Below, one piece after another: positions 16,398 through 23,278 of a stretch of 64,000 nt of DNA (position 1 is its first letter; each line of letters opens with the position of its first letter). The DNA lies in the NCBI GenBank assembly GCA_035506535.1, contig DATJPE010000030.1, positions 62,001-126,000 of the forward strand. Direction: 5' to 3'. This DNA is from Actinomycetes bacterium. Lineage in GTDB: Bacteria > Actinomycetota > Actinomycetes > DATJPE01. The position numbers and the translations under genes were made by a program. The notes beneath the pieces are model-generated. The model worked only from the letters and a program-made list of their open reading frames with translations. It had not been told where the DNA came from and did no database searches.

Positions 16398-17267
16398 TCA
16401 GTCGCGGCGGCGGCGGCGGTCCACGGCCACCGCGGCGACCACCAGCCCCGCCACGGCCCCCGCCGCCGCCGCGGCGGGCAGGCCGACCCTGGCCGCCTTG
16501 CGTCCGGTGCGGTAGTCCTCGACCGGCCAGCCCAGGTCGCGCGCGTGCTGGCGCAGCCTCTTGTCGGGGTTAACCGCGCACGGGTGGCCGACGAGGGAGA
16601 GCATCGGGATGTCGTTGCTGGAGTCCGAGTACGCCGCGCAGCGGGACAGGTCCAGCCCCTCGCGTTCGGCCAGGGCCCGGACGGCCTCGGCCTTCGCCGG
16701 GCCGTGCAACGGCCGGCCGACCAGCCGCCCGGTGTAGACCCCGTCGACGGTCTCCGAGACCGTCCCCAACGCCCCGGTCAGCCCCAGCCGTTTGGCGATG
16801 ATCGTCGCCAGCTCCACCGGCGCCGCGGAGACCAGCCACACCCGCTGCCCCGCGTCGAGGTGGCTTCGGGCGACGGCCAGCGTCTGCGGGTAGACCTTGC
16901 CGACGATCCGATCGTCGAAGATGTCCCTGCCCAGCTGCACGATCTCGCTGACCTGGTGGCCCTTGACGAAGGACAGGGCGATCTCGGTGGCGTCGGCCAT
17001 GTCGCCGGCGTCCTCCGCGCCCGAGAGGCGGAACTTCACCTGATCGACGACGAAGCCGGTCGCGTCGCGCGTGGAGAAGAAGCGCCGCTTCGCCAGGCCC
17101 ATCGCGAGATGGAAGATCGACGCCCCGCGCACGATCGTGTTGTCGATGTCGAAGAAGGCCGCGGCCGTCGGATCCGGCGGGGCGGCGAGCACCGCGGCGA
17201 CCTCGGCAGCCGCGGCTGCGGCCTTGCCGGCCAGGACCGCTGGAGCCAGGGCCTCGGGTCGGTTCAC
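16398..17267 (-). CDS. HAD-IB family phosphatase, SerB-like, membrane-tethered
   Basis: 289 residues from GTG 17267. HAD motif I FFDIDNTIVRG (Asp40/Asp42), motif II VSAAPVE, Lys region around GPAKAEAVRALAE, and motif III/IV YSDSSNDIPML. These define a HAD-IB hydrolase of the phosphoserine phosphatase type (SerB1-like in mycobacteria, Rv0505c). A hydrophobic Ala/Gly/Val helix (about 262-282, AAAAAGAVAGLVVAAVAV) followed by RRRRR suggests a C-terminal membrane anchor. The substrate may be phosphoserine or another small phosphate ester. Divergent from the glutaredoxin-like gene. Confidence 0.85.
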   Translation of the reverse strand: MNRPEALAPAVLAGKAAAAAAEVAAVLAAPPDPTAAAFFDIDNTIVRGASIFHLAMGLAKRRFFSTRDATGFVVDQVKFRLSGAEDAGDMADATEIALSFVKGHQVSEIVQLGRDIFDDRIVGKVYPQTLAVARSHLDAGQRVWLVSAAPVELATIIAKRLGLTGALGTVSETVDGVYTGRLVGRPLHGPAKAEAVRALAEREGLDLSRCAAYSDSSNDIPMLSLVGHPCAVNPDKRLRQHARDLGWPVEDYRTGRKAARVGLPAAAAAGAVAGLVVAAVAVDRRRRRD

Positions 17268-17274
17268 GGCTCGG

Positions 17275-17280
17275 AGCGTA
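17275..17280 (-). promoter_or_regulatory. -10 element TACGCT, leaderless type
   Basis: Minus-strand TACGCT, seven bases, then GTG 17267. It supports that start codon. Confidence 0.5.
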
Positions 17281-17296
17281 TGCCACACTCCGCCGC

Positions 17297-17575
17297 GTGA
17301 GCGCCCTCGGCTGGGCGGCCGGTGGCCGCCGGGAGGACGTACGGGTCCGCGTGCTCGGCCGTCCCGGCTGCCACCTGTGCGAGGACGCGGTGGCCGTCGT
17401 GTCCCAGGTCTGCGCCGACCTCGGCGTCGGCTGGGACGAGCTGGACGTGAGCGGGGACCCCGCGCTGCTCGACCGCTACGCCGAGGAGGTGCCGGTCGTC
17501 CTGGTCGACGGCGAGGTGCTGGGCTACTGGCGGGTCTCACCCGACCGGCTGCGGGCGGCCCTCCTCGTGACGTAG
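17297..17575 (+). CDS. Glutaredoxin-like small thiol protein
   Basis: 92 residues from GTG 17297. Thioredoxin fold with VRVLGRPGCHLCEDAV, a CHLC redox pair, ELDVSGDP, the cis-Pro EEVPVVLVDG and a helix at the end. It is the DUF836/glutaredoxin-family protein that I recall next to hemA in mycobacteria (Rv0508). Here the efe operon lies between it and rex-hemA. The stop TAG abuts the iron box. Confidence 0.85.
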   Translation: MSALGWAAGGRREDVRVRVLGRPGCHLCEDAVAVVSQVCADLGVGWDELDVSGDPALLDRYAEEVPVVLVDGEVLGYWRVSPDRLRAALLVT

Positions 17576-17591
17576 GTTAGGCTTGCCTAAC
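17576..17591 (+). promoter_or_regulatory. DtxR/IdeR-type iron box upstream of the efe operon
   Basis: GTTAGGC-TT-GCCTAAC is a perfect 7-bp inverted repeat with two central bases. It fits the TTAGGNTAGNCTAACCTAA-like iron-box consensus of DtxR/IdeR/DmdR. It begins one base after the preceding stop and ends 18 bp before efeU, right where a repressor would block transcription in iron-replete cells. Confidence 0.75.
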
Positions 17592-17609
17592 TTCGGTGAG
17601 GAGGCCGCC

Positions 17610-18467
17610 GTGCTGCCGTCGTTCGTGATCTGCCTTCGCGAGGGCCTCGAGGCCTCCCTCATCGTCGGGATCATCGCCGCCTTCCTCGGCAGCCGCGGCA
17701 GGTCCGACGCGCTGCGGTGGGTATGGCTCGGCGTCGGGGCGGCGGTCGCGCTCTGCCTCGCGGTCGGGCTCGGCCTGCACGCGCTGTCGCGCGACCTGCC
17801 GCAGCGCCAGCAGGAGGGGCTGGAGACCGTCATCGGGCTGCTGGCGGTGAGCCTGGTCACCTACATGATCGTCTGGATGCGTCGGCACGCCCGCGGCCTC
17901 AAGAGACACCTGGAGGGCAGTGCCGCGGGCGCGCTGGCCAGCGGGTCGGCCCGCGCCCTGGTCGTGATGGCCTTTCTCGCGGTGCTGCGCGAGGGCTTCG
18001 AGACCGCGGTCTTCCTGCTCGGCCTCCTGCAGGAGTCGACGATCCAGCCGGCGGCGGCGATCGTCGGCGGGCTGCTCGGCCTTGGGCTGGCCGCGGCCCT
18101 CGGGTACGGCATCTACCGCGGCGGCGTACGGCTCGACCTCGCGCGCTTCTTCCGGGTCACCGGCGCGGTCCTCGTCATCGTCGCCGCGGGCCTGCTCATG
18201 ACCGCGTTCCGGACCGCCCACGAGGCCGGCTGGCTCAGCGTCGGGCAGGCCCAGGCCCTCGACCTGACCTGGCTCGTCCACCCCGGCACCACCTGGTCGG
18301 CGATGCTCACCGGGATCCTCGGCATCACGGCGTACCCGACCGTCCTCGAGGTCGCGGTCTGGCTGCTGTACGCCGTGCCGATGCTGGTGCTCGTCTTCTG
18401 GCCCACCCGGCGCCCCCCTCGGCCCGCCGAGGCCCCTACTCCCGCCCCGGCCCCGGTGGGCGCATGA
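17610..18467 (+). CDS. efeU: EfeU/FTR1-type iron permease
   Basis: 285 residues. I place the start at GTG 17610 because GAGGAGG lies five bases upstream; an in-frame TTG at 17583 would fall inside the iron box. Seven transmembrane segments, with the two FTR1 iron-binding motifs LREGLEASL (R10-E14) and LREGFETAV (R127-E131) in helices 1 and 4. It moves Fe3+ across the cytoplasmic membrane after oxidation by partner proteins. First gene of efeU-efeO-efeB, each overlapping the next by four bases. Confidence 0.93.
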   Translation: MLPSFVICLREGLEASLIVGIIAAFLGSRGRSDALRWVWLGVGAAVALCLAVGLGLHALSRDLPQRQQEGLETVIGLLAVSLVTYMIVWMRRHARGLKRHLEGSAAGALASGSARALVVMAFLAVLREGFETAVFLLGLLQESTIQPAAAIVGGLLGLGLAAALGYGIYRGGVRLDLARFFRVTGAVLVIVAAGLLMTAFRTAHEAGWLSVGQAQALDLTWLVHPGTTWSAMLTGILGITAYPTVLEVAVWLLYAVPMLVLVFWPTRRPPRPAEAPTPAPAPVGA

Positions 18468-18835
18468 TCCGGCCGCTCCTCGTCGGGCTGCTCGCGGCCA
18501 CGGCGCTGGCCGGCTGTTCGAAGGCCCCCAGCACGCCGACGGCGTCCGCCGCAGGGGGTCCGGCGCAGGTGAGCATCGTGGCCACCTCGGTCGGCTGTGC
18601 GCCGTCCCCGGCGACGCTGCCGGCCGGGCCGATGACCTTCACCGTCCGCAACGACGGGGCGCCCGCCGTCTCCGAGGTCGAGCTGCAGCAGGGCGGGCGC
18701 ATGCTCGGCGAGAAGGAGAACCTCGTGCCCGGGCTCGGGGGGAGCTTCTCGTTGCGGCTCGGCCAGGGGACGTACACGGTCTACTGCCCCGGCGCCAAGG
18801 CGCCGCGTTCGAGCTTCGTGGTGACGCCCTCGTGA
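18464..18835 (+). CDS. Short EfeO-like cupredoxin lipoprotein
   Basis: 123 residues, ATG 18464 overlapping the efeU stop. Signal peptide with lipobox ALAGC (Cys18), then a Ser/Thr/Ala linker and a cupredoxin-like domain (PAQVSIVATSVGCAPS, MTFTVRNDG, GTYTVYCPGAKAPRSSFVV). This is the N-terminal domain of EfeO alone. The M75 imelysin-like domain of E. coli EfeO is missing, and the next gene starts immediately, so it is a compact form rather than an interrupted one. Conserved Cys in VGC and VYC could bind metal. It probably delivers iron to EfeU. Confidence 0.8.
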   Translation: MIRPLLVGLLAATALAGCSKAPSTPTASAAGGPAQVSIVATSVGCAPSPATLPAGPMTFTVRNDGAPAVSEVELQQGGRMLGEKENLVPGLGGSFSLRLGQGTYTVYCPGAKAPRSSFVVTPS

Positions 18836-20058
18836 GCACGCGGATCTCCCGGCGCCGGCTGCTGGGGATCGGCGCGGGTGTCACCGGCGCCGCGGTGACG
18901 GGTGCGGTGCTCGCCACGCACCTGCCGCGGGCGGATGCCGACGCCGGGGCCGAGGAGCCCTTCCACGGTGAGCACCAGGCCGGCATCGCGACGCCGGCGC
19001 AGGACCGCCTGGTGTTCGCGGCCTTCGACGTCGTCACGTCCGACCGGGGCGAGCTGCGCGAGATGCTGCGCGAGTGGACCGCAGCCGCTGCCGCGATGGC
19101 GGCAGGGCGAGCCGTGCCCGGCGGGAGCACCAACCCGCTGGCACCCCCCGCCGACACGGGCGAGGCGCTAGGGCTGCCCGCCGCCCACCTGACGGTGACG
19201 CTGGGCTTCGGTCCGACGCTCTTCGACGGCCGCTTCGGCCTGGCGGCGTACCGCCCCGCCGCGCTGGCCGAGCTGCCGGCCCTGCCCGGCGACCAGCTCG
19301 AGCGGGCCCGCAGTGGGGGCGACCTCGGAGTCCAGGCCTGCGCGAACGATCCGGTCGTCGCGTTCCACGCCGTGCGCAACCTCGCCCGGCTGGGCCGCGG
19401 AACGGTGGTCGTGCGGTGGTCGCAGCTGGGCTTCGGACGTACGTCGTCGACGAGCCGCTCGCAGGCCACGCCGCGCAACCTCATGGGGTTCAAGGACGGC
19501 ACCCGCAACGTCGTGGGCGAGGACGCGGCGGCCATGGATGCCCACGTGTGGGTGGGTGACGAGACCGACCAGTCGTGGATGCGGGGTGGCTCCTATCTGG
19601 TGGCCCGGCGGATCCGGATGCTCATCGAGGCGTGGGACCGCTCCTCCCTGCGCGACCAGCAGGACACGATCGGTCGGCTGAAGACGTCCGGCGCGCCGCT
19701 CACCGGTCGTGCGGAGCACGACGTCCCGGACTTCGTGGCGGCCACCCACGGCAGCCCGGTCATCCCGGCCAATGCGCACATCCGCCTGGCCAGTCCGGAG
19801 GAGAACGACGGGATCCGCATCCTGCGCCGCGGCTACTCCTACACCGACGGGATGGACCCGGTCACCGGCCAGCTCGACGCGGGGCTGTTCTTCCTCGCCT
19901 ACCAGAAGGACCCCCGGACCCAGTTCGTCGCGCTGCAGCGCCGGCTCGGGGTCCACGACGCCCTCGGCGAGTACATCGAGCACACGGGGAGCGCGCTGTT
20001 CGCCTGCCCGCCGGGCGTCGCCCCCGGCCAGGCCTGGGGCGAGGCCCTCTTCGCCTGA
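18832..20058 (+). CDS. efeB: EfeB, Tat-exported DyP-type heme peroxidase
   Basis: 408 residues from GTG 18832 (GTGA overlap with efeO). Tat signal TRISRRRLLGIGAG, then a DyP peroxidase: FGPTLFD, VRWSQLGF, NLMGFKDGTRN (distal Asp in GFKDGT), VARRIRM, HIRLASPEEN and ILRRGYSY (distal Arg). It binds heme outside the membrane and oxidises Fe2+, or extracts iron from heme, for uptake through EfeU. Full length. Followed by a 324-bp repeat-rich gap before rex. Confidence 0.93.
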   Translation: MSTRISRRRLLGIGAGVTGAAVTGAVLATHLPRADADAGAEEPFHGEHQAGIATPAQDRLVFAAFDVVTSDRGELREMLREWTAAAAAMAAGRAVPGGSTNPLAPPADTGEALGLPAAHLTVTLGFGPTLFDGRFGLAAYRPAALAELPALPGDQLERARSGGDLGVQACANDPVVAFHAVRNLARLGRGTVVVRWSQLGFGRTSSTSRSQATPRNLMGFKDGTRNVVGEDAAAMDAHVWVGDETDQSWMRGGSYLVARRIRMLIEAWDRSSLRDQQDTIGRLKTSGAPLTGRAEHDVPDFVAATHGSPVIPANAHIRLASPEENDGIRILRRGYSYTDGMDPVTGQLDAGLFFLAYQKDPRTQFVALQRRLGVHDALGEYIEHTGSALFACPPGVAPGQAWGEALFA

Positions 20059-20071
20059 GACCACCCCGTCC

Positions 20072-20129
20072 CCGCGCCTCCCGCGCCTCCCGCGCCTCCC
20101 CGCGCCTCCCCGCGCCTCCCCGCGCCTCC
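20072..20129. repeat. 9-10 bp tandem repeat (six copies)
   Basis: Six consecutive CCGCGCCTC(C) units: two of nine bases then four of ten. Noncoding, 13 bp after efeB. Part of the 20059-20382 intergenic region, which also holds a long palindrome, a second tandem repeat and the rex promoter. Confidence 0.8.
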
Positions 20130-20152
20130 CCGACCCTGTAAGCCAGCCCGAC

Positions 20153-20216
20153 CTTCCTTGGAATGAACGCGGCGTTCCTCCAATAGGTCCGCAGGAACGT
20201 CGCGTTCATTCGGAAG
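20153..20216. repeat. Dispersed palindromic element, family 1 copy A
   Basis: Arms GAATGAACGCGGCGTTCCT (20161-20179) and 20193-20211 pair over 19 positions with one G-T wobble. A 13-base loop separates them. A further CTTCC/GGAAG pair lies outside a three-base bulge. It shares the 14-base core AATGAACGCGGCGT with the palindrome at 52676-52728. It could end efeB transcripts. Confidence 0.75.
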
Positions 20217-20229
20217 AGATCGGTGGAGC

Positions 20230-20268
20230 GGGGCGGGGTCGGGTGGGGCGGGGTCGGGTGGGGCTGGG
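20230..20268. repeat. 15-bp tandem repeat
   Basis: GGGGCGGGGTCGGGT at 20230-20244 and 20245-20259, then a partial third unit to 20268. G-rich on the coding strand, about 50 bp before the rex promoter. Confidence 0.7.
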
Positions 20269-20317
20269 CCGTGGTGCGAAGGGATGTCTCAGCGGACGGG
20301 ACGGGCTGGGCGTGACT

Positions 20318-20335
20318 TTGTGCGGGCGTTCACAA
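20318..20335 (+). promoter_or_regulatory. Rex operator (ROP) at the rex promoter
   Basis: TTGTGCGGGCGTTCACAA against the Rex consensus TTGTGAANNNNTTCACAA: 12 of 14 specified positions match. It covers the -35 and spacer of the promoter for rex-hemACDB. In Streptomyces coelicolor Rex represses its own rex-hemACD operon through such a site when NADH/NAD+ is low. Confidence 0.75.
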
Positions 20336-20346
20336 GCGCCTAGGCT
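20318..20346 (+). promoter_or_regulatory. Promoter of the rex-hem operon
   Basis: -35 TTGTGC (20318-20323), 17-bp spacer, -10 TAGGCT (20341-20346). Transcription would start near 20353, giving a short leader with AGGGAGG (20371-20377) five bases before GTG 20383. Confidence 0.55.
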
Positions 20347-20382
20347 CGCCTGGTCGACAGGTACGGCCGCAGGGAGGCGCGC

Positions 20383-21045
20383 GTGACCGAGGTCCGCCCC
20401 GGCCGTGGCATCCCCGAGGCGACGGTCGCGCGGCTGCCCGTCTACCACCGGGCCCTCTCCGCGCTGGCGGACCGCGGCGTGGCCACCGTGTCCTCGGAGG
20501 AGCTGGCCGCGTCGGCCGGCGTCAACTCGGCGAAGCTGCGCAAGGACCTGAGCTACCTGGGGTCGTACGGCACCCGTGGCGTGGGCTACGACGTCGTCGA
20601 CCTCCTCGACCACATCGGTCGCGTCCTCGGCCTCACCCAGGACTGGGCCGTGGTCATCGTCGGGGTCGGCAACCTCGGCCACGCCCTGGCCAACTACGGC
20701 GGTTTCGGCTCCCGGGGCTTTCGCGTGGTCGCCCTCGTCGACGCCGACCCCTCCCGCGAGGGCGAGCGGGTCGGGGACCTCGCCGTGCGGCCCCTCGCCG
20801 AGCTCGAGGACCTCGTGGCGCGGCTCGGCGTGAGCATCGGGGTGATCGCCACTCCCGCCAGCGCCGCGCAGCACGTCTGCGACCGGTTGGTGGCGGCCGG
20901 GGTCCGCAGCATCCTCAACTTCGCGCCGTTGGTGCTCTCCGTCCCGCGCGACGTCGGTGTGCGCAAGGTCGACCTGGCCACCGAGCTGCAGATCCTCGCC
21001 TTCCACGAGCAGCGGCGCAGCGAGCTGGTGGCGGTGGCGCCGTGA
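20383..21045 (+). CDS. rex: Redox-sensing transcriptional repressor Rex
   Basis: 220 residues from GTG 20383. N-terminal winged helix (about 10-80; ELAASAGVNSAKLRKDLSYLGSYG is the DNA-contacting part), then an NAD(H)-binding Rossmann domain with VIVGVGNLGHAL (GVGNLG at 94-99), the acidic strand end ALVDADP, and a C-terminal swap helix. Rex dissociates from DNA when NADH rises. First gene of rex-hemA-hemC-hemD-hemB. Rex-type sites occur at its own promoter and at 53671-53692. Confidence 0.95.
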   Translation: MTEVRPGRGIPEATVARLPVYHRALSALADRGVATVSSEELAASAGVNSAKLRKDLSYLGSYGTRGVGYDVVDLLDHIGRVLGLTQDWAVVIVGVGNLGHALANYGGFGSRGFRVVALVDADPSREGERVGDLAVRPLAELEDLVARLGVSIGVIATPASAAQHVCDRLVAAGVRSILNFAPLVLSVPRDVGVRKVDLATELQILAFHEQRRSELVAVAP

Positions 21046-22367
21046 CCGTCCTCGTCGTGGGGCTGTCCCACCGCAGCGCCCCCGTCCCGCTGCTGGAGCG
21101 CGTCGCGATTCCCGGCGAGGCGACGGGAGCCTTCGCGGCCGATGCCGCGGCCGCCGATCACGTCGCCGAGGCCGTCGTCGTCTCCACCTGCAACCGGGTC
21201 GAGACCTATGCCGCGGTCGACCGCTTCCACGGCGGCGTCGCGGCGCTGTCGGAGCAGCTGGCCCGCCGCGCCGGGGTGTCGCTGGACGAGCTCGCTCCCC
21301 ATCTGTACGTCCACTTCGACGAACGAGCCGTCCAGCACCTGTTCTCCGTCGTCTGCGGCCTCGACTCCATGGTGGTCGGCGAGACCCAGATCCTCGGCCA
21401 GGTCCGGCAATCGCTGCGCCAGGCCCAGGAGCACGGCAGCGTGGGCAAGGTGCTGGGAGGGCTGTTCCAGGACGCCCTGCGGGTCGGGAAGCGGGCCCAC
21501 GCCGAGACCGGGATCGACCACGCCGGGTCGCGTCTGGTGGCGGCGGCGCTCGGCCTGGCGGAGCAGACCCTCGGCCCAGTCGAGTCCACCCGCGTGCTGC
21601 TCGTCGGCGCCGGGTCGATGAGCGCGCTCGCCGGGGCGACCCTCCAGCGGGCCGGCGCACGGCGGTTCACCGTCGCCAACCGGACCCTCACGAACGCCCG
21701 GCGCCTGGCCGAGCGGCTGGCCGCGGACGCCGTCGGGCTGGACCACCTCGCCGAGGCCCTCGCGGAGGCGGACCTGGTCGTGTCCTCGACCGGGGCGGTC
21801 GGGTACGTCGTCGGCGCCGCTGACGTCGCTGCGGCCGGTGCCCGCCGTGCTACCTCGCCCGGGCGGCCGCAGGTGCTGCTCGACCTGGCACTGCCGCGCG
21901 ACGTCGATCCCGCCGTCGAGAGCCTCGACGGGGTACGGGTCATCGACCTGGACCGACTGGGCAGCGTCCTCGCCGACGGCGAGACGGTCATCGACGTCGA
22001 GGCTGTTCGCGCGATCGTCACCGAGGAGGTGGCGCTCCACGCGGCGTCGCGCGCCATCGACCGGGTCGAGCCGACCGTGGTGGCGCTGCGGCGCCGCGCC
22101 GCGGACGTCGTCGCCTCCGAGCTGGCCCGGCTGGACGCCAAGCTGCCCGGGCTCGACCCCGCGGCGCGCGCCGAGGTCGAGCGCACCGTCAACCGCACCG
22201 TCGACAAGCTGCTGCACGAGCCGACGGTGCGCATCAAGGAGCTCGCGGCGTTCGGCGACGCGGGCGCCTATGCCCAGGCGCTGCATGCGTTGTTCGACCT
22301 GACGCCAGAGGCGCTCGAGGCTGTCGAACGAGTCGACGCCGTCCTGCCGAGCGAGACCCCGCGATGA
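21042..22367 (+). CDS. hemA: Glutamyl-tRNA reductase
   Basis: 441 residues from GTG 21042 (GTGA overlap with rex). First committed step of C5-pathway tetrapyrrole synthesis: glutamyl-tRNA to glutamate-1-semialdehyde with NADPH. Catalytic Cys50 in STCNRVE, GLSHRSAPV at the N-terminus, GETQILGQV, SSTGA and the NADPH loop LLVGAGSMSALA. The C-terminal dimerisation helix ends AFGDAGAYAQALHALFDL. Ends overlapping hemC. Inherits redox control from the rex promoter. Confidence 0.95.
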   Translation: MTVLVVGLSHRSAPVPLLERVAIPGEATGAFAADAAAADHVAEAVVVSTCNRVETYAAVDRFHGGVAALSEQLARRAGVSLDELAPHLYVHFDERAVQHLFSVVCGLDSMVVGETQILGQVRQSLRQAQEHGSVGKVLGGLFQDALRVGKRAHAETGIDHAGSRLVAAALGLAEQTLGPVESTRVLLVGAGSMSALAGATLQRAGARRFTVANRTLTNARRLAERLAADAVGLDHLAEALAEADLVVSSTGAVGYVVGAADVAAAGARRATSPGRPQVLLDLALPRDVDPAVESLDGVRVIDLDRLGSVLADGETVIDVEAVRAIVTEEVALHAASRAIDRVEPTVVALRRRAADVVASELARLDAKLPGLDPAARAEVERTVNRTVDKLLHEPTVRIKELAAFGDAGAYAQALHALFDLTPEALEAVERVDAVLPSETPR

Positions 22368-23278
22368 GCGCACTGCGCCTCGGTACGCGCCGCAGCTCGC
22401 TCGCGCGCGCCCAGAGCGAGGCTGTCGCGACCGCCATCACGGCGGCCACCGGACGGCCGGTGCGGCTCGTGGAGGTCATCACCGAGGGCGACCGCTCCTC
22501 GGCGCCGCTCGCGTCCATCGGGGGGGCCGGCGTCTTCACGCACGCTCTGCGAGACGCGCTCCGCTCCGGCGAGGTCGACCTGGCCGTCCACTCCTACAAG
22601 GATCTGCCGACCGCGGCTGCGCCCGACCTGTGCGTCGCCGCGGTGCCCTCGCGCGAGGACCCTCGTGACGTCGTGGTGTCGCGCTCCGACGCCCCGCTCG
22701 CCGGCCTGCCGCGGGGGTCGCGGGTCGGCACCGGCTCCCCGCGGCGCGCCGCGCAGCTGCGCGCCCTCGGGTACGGGCTCGACGTGGTCGACCTACGCGG
22801 CAACGTCGACACCCGGCTGCGCAAGGTGGCCGACGGTGAGGTCGACGCGGTCGTGCTCGCCCGCGCCGGCCTAGCCCGCCTCGGGCGCCTCGAGGAGGTG
22901 AGCGAGGTCCTGGACGCCGACCGGATGCTCCCCGCGCCGGCCCAGGGGGCGCTGGCCCTGGAGTGCCGCGCGGACCGCGCCGACGTCCTCGCCGCGGCGG
23001 CGATCCTCGACGACCCCGCCACCCGGGCCGCCGTGACGGCCGAGCGTGCCGTGCTGGCCGCCCTGGAGGCGGGCTGCTCGGCCCCCGTGGGCGCCCTCGC
23101 CCACGTCACACACGACGCCCTGTCCCTGCGAGCCGTGGTCGTCGCCGTCGACGGCTCTCGGGCCGTACGTCTGTCCGCCACCGGAGCACCCAGTGAGGCG
23201 GAGGTGGTGGGACGCCGTCTCGCCGCCGCCCTCCTCGCCGAGGGCGCCGACGGCCTGATGGGAGAACGCATCCCGTGA
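22364..23278 (+). CDS. hemC: Porphobilinogen deaminase (hydroxymethylbilane synthase)
   Basis: 304 residues, ATG 22364 (ATGA overlap). Joins four porphobilinogen units into hydroxymethylbilane. RLGTRRSSLARAQS, VDLAVHSYKDLPT (catalytic Asp80 region), GTGSPRRAAQL, LRGNVDTRLRK, and Cys238 in LEAGCSAPVGA, which carries the dipyrromethane cofactor. Normal length. Overlaps hemD by four bases. Confidence 0.95.
   Translation: MSALRLGTRRSSLARAQSEAVATAITAATGRPVRLVEVITEGDRSSAPLASIGGAGVFTHALRDALRSGEVDLAVHSYKDLPTAAAPDLCVAAVPSREDPRDVVVSRSDAPLAGLPRGSRVGTGSPRRAAQLRALGYGLDVVDLRGNVDTRLRKVADGEVDAVVLARAGLARLGRLEEVSEVLDADRMLPAPAQGALALECRADRADVLAAAAILDDPATRAAVTAERAVLAALEAGCSAPVGALAHVTHDALSLRAVVVAVDGSRAVRLSATGAPSEAEVVGRRLAAALLAEGADGLMGERIP

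Noticed and set aside
17583-17609. TTG start giving efeU nine extra residues
   Set aside because: The TTG lies in the centre of the iron box. GTG 17610 has GAGGAGG five bases upstream and yields the normal FTR1 N-terminus.
18464-18835. The short efeO as a frameshifted or truncated gene
   Set aside because: efeB starts four bases before its stop, and no remnant of an M75 domain is readable in any frame around it.
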